Shown: in pieces, positions 26,101 through 32,561 of the stretch | Layout: the number at the start of each line of letters is the position of its first letter | Position numbering within the stretch: position 1 is the stretch's first letter | Assembly: GCF_041821065.1 (NCBI RefSeq) | Contig: NZ_JBGUAX010000003.1 | Coordinates: forward strand, 434,001 to 498,000 | DNA from: Egicoccus sp. AB-alg2 | GTDB taxonomy: Bacteria > Actinomycetota > Nitriliruptoria > Nitriliruptorales > Nitriliruptoraceae | Direction of reading: 5' to 3' | Length of the DNA stretch: 64,000 nucleotides | Notes under the pieces: generated by a model | What the model saw: the letters and a program-made list of their open reading frames with translations, nothing else | The model's database searches: none | Told to the model about the DNA's origin: nothing | Translations under genes and position numbers: made by a program

Positions 26101-26217
26101 CGCCTCCTCGACGACCCCGCCTACGCCAGCATTGTCAAGACCTGGATGCTGCGCTACGTCCACCGCCGCGCTGCCGAACGTCACGACACGCCAGAGCTCG
26201 ACCTGGAAGCCCCGTGA
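23176..26217 (+). CDS. hsdR: Type I restriction endonuclease subunit HsdR
   Basis: A 1,013-residue motor and nuclease. The N-terminal PD-(D/E)xK nuclease is visible as EVDLALYV (Asp143) and ELKN (Glu157 and Lys159). It is followed by a superfamily 2 translocase with Walker A SAGSGKSNT (about 308-316), VIVITDRRVLDAQL, VSTLQKFPF, the DEAH box at about 420 (LIDEAHSSQSGE), FTATPKGKTLELFG, and C-terminal helicase motifs (VAEKYQTGFDQPKL, TLGRLNRSRDGKDD). A helical C-terminus contacts the methylase core. ATG 23176 overlaps the stop of the preceding frame (TGATG). It cuts unmethylated DNA after ATP-driven translocation. Confidence 0.93.
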   Translation: MSVHNEGQFQRDIAAEMVANSGWQQRPAAEVDRATRLLVDDLVGYLEATQPAAVEKFASVAGAGWQQQLADIVANDLDKEPGRALGLLRGGKKVRGGVRFSFCQFKPANDLNFDLVAAYQANRLTVVLEAPVRKPDGTWGEVDLALYVNGIPVADAELKNSLTGQSVKQAVRQYRHDRDPGDTLLGFRSVVHFAVDTDAVMMATRLTGPTTRFLPFNRGSSPDGAGGAGNYNPGDGSHKTSYLWRQVWQRDNWLDLLHRFVHVTPADPADPGAVTQMIFPRFHQWDAVRKLEAHARTHGTGQSYLVVHSAGSGKSNTIGWLAHRLTGLTDPAGTARVFDKVIVITDRRVLDAQLSATVAQFEHASAAGKVVSVDSSRELADALSRPSTRIVVSTLQKFPFAAQLEAIRDAGGGRYAVLIDEAHSSQSGESAKQLKEVLRPADLGAGEQVALAAEEWAVYDDADPVAEAVAASAKARGRPDNVSLFAFTATPKGKTLELFGTRHPDGKLRPFHLYSMRQAIEEGFILDTLRNYTTYATFWKVTTDSGAEVEKSKASSAVTKYAVLHPAMIAEKSQVIVEHYRQHVRHRIGGQAKAMVVTRSRLAAVRYKQALDRYIAEQGYDLGVVVAFSGKVQDPDAPEVEHTEASMNGFGESQTVRRFDGDDMHLMVVAEKYQTGFDQPKLHTMYVDKKLDGVAAVQTLGRLNRSRDGKDDTFVLDFVNDRDGIAAAFEPFYDGPVGVPTDDQTLYEVWQRLEDHHVLDEADLATFAQAWFTSTPDDRSAHPLLHAALAPAEARFEALDEERQETFRTALAQFTRMYAFLAQVLPYADEEFEKAYPYAKMLLKRIGARAGTALDLSDELELTHLKLAERGTEDIHLEGGEHDQTAFTGTGQGSLTDEELALLSEVVDAINDRFGAEVTDDDKIFYQAVGERMSANPELQQQAAVNDEATFQYAFNDAFMEAVIDAMEHNTDLGKRLLDDPAYASIVKTWMLRYVHRRAAERHDTPELDLEAP

Positions 26218-27095
26218 TGGACTACGTCGCTCATCGCCGCATCGAAATGCGCACCGATCCGACCGTGTCCGAGAAGTGGCTGCAGGAGCGGATCATCGCC
26301 GACCCGGCGCTACTCGGACTGGGTGAGGTCGACGTCAAGGACGTCGAGCGTCGTCAGCACGCGACCGGGCGCCTCGACCTGCTGCTGCACGACGCGGAGA
26401 CCAACACCCGCTACGAGGTCGAGCTGCAGCTCGGCGCGACGGACGAGTCCCACATCATCCGCACGATCGAGTACTGGGACAACGAACGGCGACGCTACCC
26501 GCAGTACGAACACGTCGCGGTCATCGTCGCCGAGGACATCACCGCCCGCTTCTTCAACGTCATCAGCCTGCTCAACGGCCAGATCCCCATCATCGCCATC
26601 CACGTCCAGCTGCTCGAGGTCGGGGAAGCACGGACCCTGGTCTTCACCCGGGTGCTCGACCACGTCACGCTCGCCACAGATGATGAGGACGAAGCAGCCG
26701 AGCCGGCCGACCGCAGCTACTGGATCGCGAAGGGCTCCCAGGCGACCGTCGAGCTCGCTGACCGGCTCCACGCCATTGTCGAGCCGGTCGATCCGGGTAT
26801 CGAGCTCAACTACAACAAGCACTACATCGGGCTTGCCAAGCAAGGCGTCGCCAAGAACTTCCTGATCATGCGCCCACGCCGCCAGCACCTCATCGCCGAG
26901 TTCCGCCTCGCCCTCGACGAGGCTCGCCGCGAGGAGCAAGAAGCACTCGGCTTCGACGTGCTGCCCTACGACACGCGGTGGAACGCCTACCGCTTCCGGC
27001 TCACACCAGAGGATCTCGAGCAGCGAAGTGACGCACTCCGTCAGCTCGCGGTCGACGCTGAGAAGTACTACGGCACCCGGGTCGGGGGCGGCTGA
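26217..27095 (+). CDS. PD-(D/E)xK nuclease-like protein coupled to hsdR
   Basis: A 292-residue protein. The pattern ATGRLDLLLHD followed by TRYEVELQLGATDESHIIRT has the shape of a PD-(D/E)xK core: Asp in the first segment, then ExQ in place of ExK. The helix IEYWDNERRRYPQYEHVAVI is as seen in RecB-like and DUF nucleases. The C-terminal half has IELNYNKHYIGLAKQGVAKN and then a tail like DUF5655-type DNA-end proteins (FDVLPYDTRWNAYRFRLTPE). ATG 26217 shares its first base with the hsdR stop codon, so it is translationally coupled and probably belongs functionally to the restriction operon. Its role, whether nuclease, anti-restriction control or unrelated, is unknown. Confidence 0.7.
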   Translation: MDYVAHRRIEMRTDPTVSEKWLQERIIADPALLGLGEVDVKDVERRQHATGRLDLLLHDAETNTRYEVELQLGATDESHIIRTIEYWDNERRRYPQYEHVAVIVAEDITARFFNVISLLNGQIPIIAIHVQLLEVGEARTLVFTRVLDHVTLATDDEDEAAEPADRSYWIAKGSQATVELADRLHAIVEPVDPGIELNYNKHYIGLAKQGVAKNFLIMRPRRQHLIAEFRLALDEARREEQEALGFDVLPYDTRWNAYRFRLTPEDLEQRSDALRQLAVDAEKYYGTRVGGG

Positions 27096-27097
27096 CC

Positions 27098-27484
27098 ATG
27101 GGGCCTGTCGAGACCGCCGTCCGGCGAGGCTGCGTGGCCGGCCAGAGTCTGCTCACCCCGACCGGTGCCAGCTTCGTCCTCGACCGGATCGACGCCAGAG
27201 GGATCGTGCTCCTACTCGGGCAGGGACAGTCGCACACCCGCCTGCCGTGGCAGGCGCTCGAGGAGATCCCCGGGGTCTTCGAAGGTCGCGGCTGGCTGCG
27301 CACGACCGGGACCTTCGACACCGAGTCCGAGGAAGGCTCCCTGAGTGCCCACCTGAAGCGCTTCGTGAAGCGCGAGACCGCGAACTGGGTCGCAGTCGTC
27401 CTCGAGAAGGCAGGTGTGCTCGAGCTCGACCGGAGCCGACCCGTCCGGGCACGGTTGCGCGACGACTTCACCACCGGACCGTAG
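27098..27484 (+). CDS. Hypothetical protein in the restriction operon
   Basis: A 128-residue protein starting 3 bases after the preceding stop. The first 70 residues look beta-rich (TPTGASFVLDRIDARGIVLL, then RLPWQALEEIPGVF). The rest is charged helix and strand (LSAHLKRFVKRETANWVAVV). No membrane segment is visible. I do not recognise it. The tight spacing places it in the hsdMSR transcript. Confidence 0.6.
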   Translation: MGPVETAVRRGCVAGQSLLTPTGASFVLDRIDARGIVLLLGQGQSHTRLPWQALEEIPGVFEGRGWLRTTGTFDTESEEGSLSAHLKRFVKRETANWVAVVLEKAGVLELDRSRPVRARLRDDFTTGP

Positions 27485-27592
27485 ACGTGCAGTGTGGTCC
27501 CGAGCCGTCTGCCCGAGCGTCGCGGCGTGGCACGTCACAGCCCGCAGCGACACTGGCTCCGTCACAGGGCGGTGCTGGAAGGGTCCGGAGCG

Positions 27593-27961
27593 ATGAACGC
27601 AGAAGCGAACGAGGCGCCAACGCTCGAAGAGGCCGTGCAGCGCATCGCGGTCTTCGCCGAGCGCATGACGCAGCACCACGAGCAGCAGGGGTTCGGAGAG
27701 GCGCGCAGCTGGCGCCTGGTCGTTCACGAAGCTCGAAGGTCTCTCGGTCTCGACCCGGTCCTCACCGCGCCGGCAGGCGAGCCGCTGGACCGGCGACCCG
27801 CGAACGATGAGCTCGAGCGGCTCATCCGCCGCAGCCGGCTCGTACGCGAGGGCAGCACCGACCTCGCGCTCGAGACGCTCGATGCACACGAGCTCCTCGG
27901 GCAGCTCGCCGCTGAGCTGCTGCTGTGGCGCCACAGCCACCCCAACGACCTGCCCGGTTGA
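27593..27961 (+). CDS. Hypothetical helical protein
   Basis: A 122-residue protein from ATG 27593, preceded by CCGGAG. It is almost entirely predicted helix and is rich in Leu, Glu and Arg (EEAVQRIAVFAERMTQHHEQ, ANDELERLIRRSRLVREG). No catalytic motif is visible. It lies in a 530-base interval between the restriction operon and the SIR2-like gene and may be a small regulator or adaptor; this is a guess. Confidence 0.5.
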   Translation: MNAEANEAPTLEEAVQRIAVFAERMTQHHEQQGFGEARSWRLVVHEARRSLGLDPVLTAPAGEPLDRRPANDELERLIRRSRLVREGSTDLALETLDAHELLGQLAAELLLWRHSHPNDLPG

Positions 27962-28014
27962 CGTAAGGGCCGGTTATCGGTGCACGAGCGTCTCGTCGCT
28001 CCCAAGGAGGAACT

Positions 28015-29098
28015 ATGCACGTAATGGTCTTCGGAAACGGGCTCTCGTACGCGCCCACCGGTGGGCGCCTTGCCCTGCCCCAGCTCATGCCCGCCGTCTG
28101 GGAGTGGCTGGGCGTCCAAGGTCTCGATGAGGATGTTAGAGCCATTGTCCGATGGAGTCGGCCGGATCAACCAGAGCTGGACGCCGCCGACAACGAACGC
28201 AACTTCGAAGCGATCGCGGGTGCCCTTGACCGTCTCTCGCGGGGCGGTTCGCGAGATCGTTCCGCTGATCAACGCGGGCCTGGGTATCGCAGACGCTCTG
28301 GCCGACGCTTCCCATGCCCTGCGAGTTCTCTACGTCCGCGTCGTCGGGACAGCGCTGCTGGCCGTGGACAACGCGGTTGCCCCGCGGGACTTCGACCCAG
28401 CCCATCCTTACGTAGGTGCCGACCGGATGGCTATCCGAGAGATGGGCATCGCCCTCTGGGAGCTGTTCGAACGAGAAGGTTTGGCCATCTACACCTTGAA
28501 CTACGACTCCCTGTTGATGGAAGCGCTCCTCGATAGCCGCGATGGCAGAGTGGTCTACGACGGGTTTCCGTACGGGGAACTCGCTTACCCGCTCGCACCT
28601 TGGCCGAACCAGCTGCCGCTCTACCCGCTGCACGGAACGTTGGGCGCCTACCAGACACCTGACGGCAGTGTGCGCAAGACGCGGATGGAAGACGTGAGAG
28701 CCCGAAGGATGCTCGAAGGTTGGCGTGACGGCGACTTCGGTCCTGGTCTGCCCGCCGTGGTCCTCGGGGACGCGAAGCGCCACAGCATTCGACAGGAGCC
28801 GTTCGCTTCCTACTACGAGGCACTGAGCGTGGACCTCGAGCGTGCATCGAGCGTGGTCGTCGGTGGATACGGGTTCGGGGACGTGCCGCTGAACACACGG
28901 CTTGCGCGATACCTGGCCGCGGACAACCAGCGACTCCTACAGGACTGGCGACCGACGGCTACTCAAGCGGTAGACGATGTAGTCGCAGCTCTTCGCGGCG
29001 CCCTGCCGGCAGGAAGCACCCTCGACGAGGCCCAAGTCCTTCCGGTGGACGTCGGTCTACCCAGCGCGGAGGCTGTCCGGGCGCTTGTTGGTCCGTAG
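28015..29098 (+). pseudogene. SIR2-like NADase-type gene with a frameshift
   Basis: ATG 28015 follows a strong AAGGAGG. The first 75 codons read MHVMVFGNGLSYAPTGGR (a Gly-rich nucleotide-binding start) through AGALDRLSR. The coding sense then moves +1 at the run GGGG 28241-28244 and continues as AVREIVPLINAGLGIADAL, TLNYDSLLMEALLD, LYPLHGTLGAY and VVVGGYGFGDVPLN. These segments have the order seen in SIR2-like island proteins (GNG.S, NYD, HG, GYG..D). One extra G explains the break. SIR2-domain defence proteins deplete NAD+ on phage infection; that role here is inferred. The break may reflect inactivation, homopolymer phase variation or a sequencing error. Confidence 0.65.
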
Positions 29099-29178
29099 GC
29101 CCTCGCTTCGGCGATGAACCGGCTCAGGGCCGGCGTCACCGTCTGCGTCTACGCTGCTGTCAACGATGGGGAGTGGGG

Positions 29179-30303
29179 ATGAACTCGGAACGGCTTCATG
29201 CGCTGCTCGCTGAGGTCCTGCAAGAACTCAAGTCGGACAAGACGCCTGAGCTGCTCGAGAACCTCGTGGCCGCTCTACGCCGTGTGGTCGAGCAGCCCAA
29301 TCAGCCTGAACCGCAGCAGAAGGTGAGTGAACTGCGCACTCAGCTGCGCGAAGCTCTTGGGCGCGCCTCCAGCGACGGTTTCTCGCCCGGCTGGCGGCAG
29401 CATCTGGAGGAACTGGGAATCGCCCACTTGCTCGGCGCAGAGCTCCTGCAGACCATCGAGTCGGTCTTCACGGCCAACGAGATCACCCCCGCCTCTGCAG
29501 CAGATGAGCTTGAGCCGGTGCGTGACGACCTCGCGCAACTGCTCGAGGCCGTCCAACAAGCAGTCGCTGGACTGGGGAGCTTGGGGGTCGGTCGTGAGGA
29601 ACTGGAACCCGGCGCCTACGAGCTCGGAATCCTCGTACCGCGACACGCGGTCGACAGTGAACTTGCTGAGCTGGGTAACGAGTTCATCGAGATCGAGCGC
29701 ATCCTGCTGCCCTTCGTCGAGCTCGCGACGGGAAGTCGGCCCCCGCTGCAGGTGCGGGCCATCGGCTCGTCAGACTTCACAGCTTTCTTGGACGCTCTAC
29801 CCGCAGCGGCCGCGTGCGTAGCGGTCGCGGTCGAGCGGGTGATCGCGCTCTACAAGAACGTCCTCGAGCTACGCCGACTGCGCAACGAACTGAGTGATCA
29901 CGAAGTGCCGCCAGAAGCGCTGGAGGGGCTGAAGCGCCATGTCGAAGCAACGATGGAGCAGGGTCTGGAGCGGGTCGTAGAGGAGCTGAAGACTGAGTTC
30001 CCCGAGCACCTGGACGGCCATCGTCGCAACGAACTGACTTCCGAACTCTTGCGGTCCCTGAGGAAGCTCGCCAACCGGATCGACGCTGGATACAGCGTGG
30101 AGGTACGACACGAGCCGTTGCCCGAGCCGGAGGAGGATGCGGAGGATCCAGTCCCGACTTCCCAAGAGGACCTTGCCTACAGCCGTCTGGTGCGCGAGCG
30201 ACTCCCCGGTCTACGGTTCATCAAGCTCGACGGTCCGCCGATCCTTCAACTTCCGGAGGGTCCGGACGACGGGCATGCCGGTAAGGGCAGCACCGGTGTA
30301 TGA
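29179..30303 (+). CDS. Hypothetical helical protein
   Basis: A 374-residue protein (ATG 29179; GTG 29173 is possible). The N-terminal 60 residues are helical (HALLAEVLQELKSDKTPELL). The middle part has VPRHAVDSELAELGNEFIEI and a moderately hydrophobic stretch near AAAACVAVAVERVIALYKNV, then a long coiled-coil-like region (GLKRHVEATMEQGLERVVEE). The C-terminus is acidic and disordered. I do not recognise the family. Its stop overlaps the start of the next gene (ATGA), so the two products are made together. Confidence 0.6.
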   Translation: MNSERLHALLAEVLQELKSDKTPELLENLVAALRRVVEQPNQPEPQQKVSELRTQLREALGRASSDGFSPGWRQHLEELGIAHLLGAELLQTIESVFTANEITPASAADELEPVRDDLAQLLEAVQQAVAGLGSLGVGREELEPGAYELGILVPRHAVDSELAELGNEFIEIERILLPFVELATGSRPPLQVRAIGSSDFTAFLDALPAAAACVAVAVERVIALYKNVLELRRLRNELSDHEVPPEALEGLKRHVEATMEQGLERVVEELKTEFPEHLDGHRRNELTSELLRSLRKLANRIDAGYSVEVRHEPLPEPEEDAEDPVPTSQEDLAYSRLVRERLPGLRFIKLDGPPILQLPEGPDDGHAGKGSTGV

Positions 30304-31193
30304 CCAGACCGCCTGAAGTTGCTGGCACCCGATCGAGTGAGGTGCCTGTGATCGCTGGGAACGACCGGTTCCCCTTCGGAGCTCCTTCCACCCTGCGACC
30401 TGCCAATGTGCCGCCCTCTGGCGACACCCACCTCGCGGTCGTCGGCGTCTACCCGAGTGCACTTCACGTCCGCTGGGACCTGCCTACTTGGGCTGTCGCG
30501 GGTCAGGATCTGCCGCCGCGTGTCGGTGCACTGGCTGTCGACGTTGAACCGACCGTGTTCTGGGACGGCACCGACCCCGAACCGACAGAACTCGTTGCGG
30601 CATGGCAGCAACGGGTCGGCTTCCTCTCTGGTGACGAGCCGGGGAAGCACGGGCACGTCCGCGAGACGATGAACGGCACCTCGGGGCGCTCCGTCGTCGA
30701 GCGAGTTCTCGGCCCCCTGGGCGTCGATCCCTGCCGGACGATGTTCACCGACCTCGTCCCGCGCTTCTTCGTGAAGACGGGGACCGGCGGTCGCGCCGAG
30801 CAGGGCGATCGCATCCGGGACGTGTACGAACCGTTCGCTCGGCTCGTCGGTCTTCCGCCGGCGAACCTGCCGGCCCGCCCCGCACAGCGACAGCTGGTTT
30901 CGGGCGTCGTAACGGAGGAGCGAAACCGACTGAGGAACGAGCTGGCTGCCGCGGGCGCGTCCGTGATCGTGACGCTGGGCAGCGAGGCGCGGGAGGCCCT
31001 TCGTCAGATCGTGGACGACGCCGACGGCGTTCCGGCACGCGACCTCCGGCGTGATAACTACGGCGAACCTGGCACCTTGCGTATCGGTCGGTACCGGGCA
31101 CGGTGGTACGCGCTGACACACCCGGGCAACCGCTCGCCCGCCTGGCGTGAGGTTCACGCCCAGTGGGAACAGACGGTAAGACCGGCCGGGTGA
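30300..31193 (+). CDS. Hypothetical protein, possibly uracil-DNA-glycosylase-like fold
   Basis: A 297-residue protein translationally coupled to the preceding gene. Segments suggest a UDG-superfamily-like Rossmann-type fold: HLAVVGVYPSALHVRWD where the family has VGxxPG-type motif A, FTDLVPRFFVKTG in the middle, AGASVIVTLGSEAREALRQI, and ALTHPGNRSPAW where the family has an HPS motif near the end. Key residues do not match exactly, so DNA-glycosylase activity is uncertain. With the upstream partner it forms a compact two-gene module following the SIR2-like gene, in a region of defence genes. Confidence 0.5.
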   Translation: MTRPPEVAGTRSSEVPVIAGNDRFPFGAPSTLRPANVPPSGDTHLAVVGVYPSALHVRWDLPTWAVAGQDLPPRVGALAVDVEPTVFWDGTDPEPTELVAAWQQRVGFLSGDEPGKHGHVRETMNGTSGRSVVERVLGPLGVDPCRTMFTDLVPRFFVKTGTGGRAEQGDRIRDVYEPFARLVGLPPANLPARPAQRQLVSGVVTEERNRLRNELAAAGASVIVTLGSEAREALRQIVDDADGVPARDLRRDNYGEPGTLRIGRYRARWYALTHPGNRSPAWREVHAQWEQTVRPAG

Positions 31194-31200
31194 CCGCGTT

Positions 31201-31228
31201 CGTTCGTTGAAAGGCCGTGTGACGAACG
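31201..31228 (+). terminator. Possible terminator after the two-gene module
   Basis: CGTTCGT (31201-31207) pairs with ACGAACG (31222-31228) around a 14-nt loop, 8 bases after the stop codon. The stem is short. The 160 bases that follow, up to the structured RNA at 31389, show nothing I recognise. Confidence 0.4.
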
Positions 31229-31388
31229 GAGGGCAGCGGTGTGGATCCCTCGATGCGGCGCCGGCCGGAACGGCCCCCCGTGATGTCGTAGGCGGGGGTG
31301 CGGGCTTTCGCCGAACACCCCACCGCGAGCCACCGTGGCAGACGTACGTCACCGAACGTGCCTTCGCAAACGGTCCAGCTCACCAAGC

Positions 31389-31571
31389 TCGTGTGATGAA
31401 CGCGCCTCCCGAATCGTCGCCAAGGACGACTCGGAGGGGACGGGCGACCGGCCTTCGTTCCACCAAGGGGACGCGGGAACGGGTCCTGTCCACGCCTTCA
31501 TCTCACGATACCCATGGCGCGATTCGACGCCTGTAGTGACGAGACCCCGCCGATCAGTTCGGCGGGGTCTC
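31389..31571 (+). ncRNA. Putative structured RNA, copy 2 of 3
   Basis: Closing stem TCGTGTGATGAA (31389-31400) pairs with TTCATCTCACGA (31497-31508) at 11 of 12 positions. The first inner hairpin uses CCTCC/GGAGG and TCGTC/GACGA with loop GCCAAG. The second uses CGTTCC/GGGACG with loop ACCAAG. The linker GGGGACGGGCGACC pairs with GGGTCCTGTCC. The terminator follows at 31541-31571. Compared with copy 1, the hairpin stem sequences differ but remain paired. It lies between the end of the defence genes and an M23 peptidase gene; the 150 bases after the terminator hold nothing evident. Confidence 0.65.
31541..31571 (+). terminator. Terminator of structured RNA copy 2
   Basis: GAGACCCCGCCGA pairs with TCGGCGGGGTCTC, 13 perfect base pairs around a 5-nt loop. 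Confidence 0.75.
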
Positions 31572-31724
31572 CGTCGTGTCCGGGCCGGGTCGGCCGGCGG
31601 GCACGACGGGCATGGCCGGGAGCGGATCTCGTACCAGGCCGACCTTCGCCTCTACGTGGACCGCCTCGAACGGGCGGACGATTCGTTCACGGCGTTCGGC
31701 GCGCGCGGTTGCGGGTGGTTCACG

Positions 31725-32402
31725 ATGTCCGGATCCGACCCCGTCCTTCTCAGGTTGCCGTTCGATGGCTCTTGGCTGGCGCGCAACAGCCCTGTCCGAC
31801 GCGTGCCCAGCCACGGTACCGATCTGTTCGCCACGACCTACGCCATCGACTTCATCGCCGTGAAGGATCGGCGCACGGCGTCCACCAAGGACTGGCGCAC
31901 GCTGTTGACCACGGAGCCGGCGGCACGGTTCTTCGCCTTCGGTCAGCCGATCGTCGCACCGGCGAGTGGCCGGGTCGTCGCCGCACACGATGGCGAAACC
32001 GATCACGCCGCTCGCCGCTCGCCGCCCTCGCGGGTCTCCTACGCCCTGACACAGGCGGCGCGGGCACGCGCGGGTGCTGCTGCGCTCGCGGGCAACCACG
32101 TGATCGTCGAACTGGAGCAGCAGCGCAGCCACGTCGTGCTCGCCCACCTGCGCGCCGGTTCCCTGCGGGTCGACGTCGGCGCCAGGGTCGTCGCCGGCCA
32201 GCAGTTGGCCGCCTGTGGCAACTCGGGGAACTCGACGCAGCCGCACGTCCACATCCAGGTCATGGATGCTGCGGATCCGTTCACCGCACGCGGTCTGCCG
32301 ATTGCCTTCGAGAACTATCGGGTGTGGCGCCGGCGGAGTAGGACCCCGGTGCTGGTCGATCGCGGCATCCCCGAGGAGTTCGAAGTCGTCGAGCCGCTGT
32401 AG
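31725..32402 (+). CDS. M23 family metallopeptidase
   Basis: A product of about 225 residues, if ATG 31725 is the start; the frame is open upstream, so the N-terminus is uncertain and a signal peptide is not evident. The M23 fold is recognisable: SHGTDLFATTYAIDFIAV near the start (a GN..YAIDF-like lead-in), FGQPIVAPASGRVVAAHDG, GNHVIVELEQQRSHVVLAHL, AGQQLAACGNSGNSTQPHVH and IQVMD. These contain the His-x-His zinc pair and the YAHL-type His. An insertion (HAARRSPPSRVSYALTQAAR) occurs between the first strands. Without a clear export signal, the substrate and location are open. It follows structured RNA copy 2. Confidence 0.7.
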   Translation: MSGSDPVLLRLPFDGSWLARNSPVRRVPSHGTDLFATTYAIDFIAVKDRRTASTKDWRTLLTTEPAARFFAFGQPIVAPASGRVVAAHDGETDHAARRSPPSRVSYALTQAARARAGAAALAGNHVIVELEQQRSHVVLAHLRAGSLRVDVGARVVAGQQLAACGNSGNSTQPHVHIQVMDAADPFTARGLPIAFENYRVWRRRSRTPVLVDRGIPEEFEVVEPL

Positions 32403-32561
32403 TTCCACTCAGTGACGAGACGGCCCGGAAGCAGGTCGTCCCGCTGCCGCGCGGGGACGCGTCCTGACTGGCTGGTCGGTGACGACGATCACGTGCTCGC
32501 CCCGGGCGGTCCCGAACGAAGTCGCGGCACGCCCCGAGCGCCCACCGCCGGACTCGCGTCA

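Noticed and set aside
30211-31386. Minus-strand frames opposite the two-gene module
   Set aside because: They lack an SD and recognisable domains; the plus-strand genes are coupled by ATGA and fit the local gene direction.
13050-31400. An attL/attR pair made by integration into the tmRNA 3' end
   Set aside because: I could not find a second copy of the T-arm/acceptor sequence (TTCGACTCCCGGCAGCTCC) at the far end of the accessory block, and no intact integrase is present; only the decamer CGAACACCCC recurs, in inverted sense.
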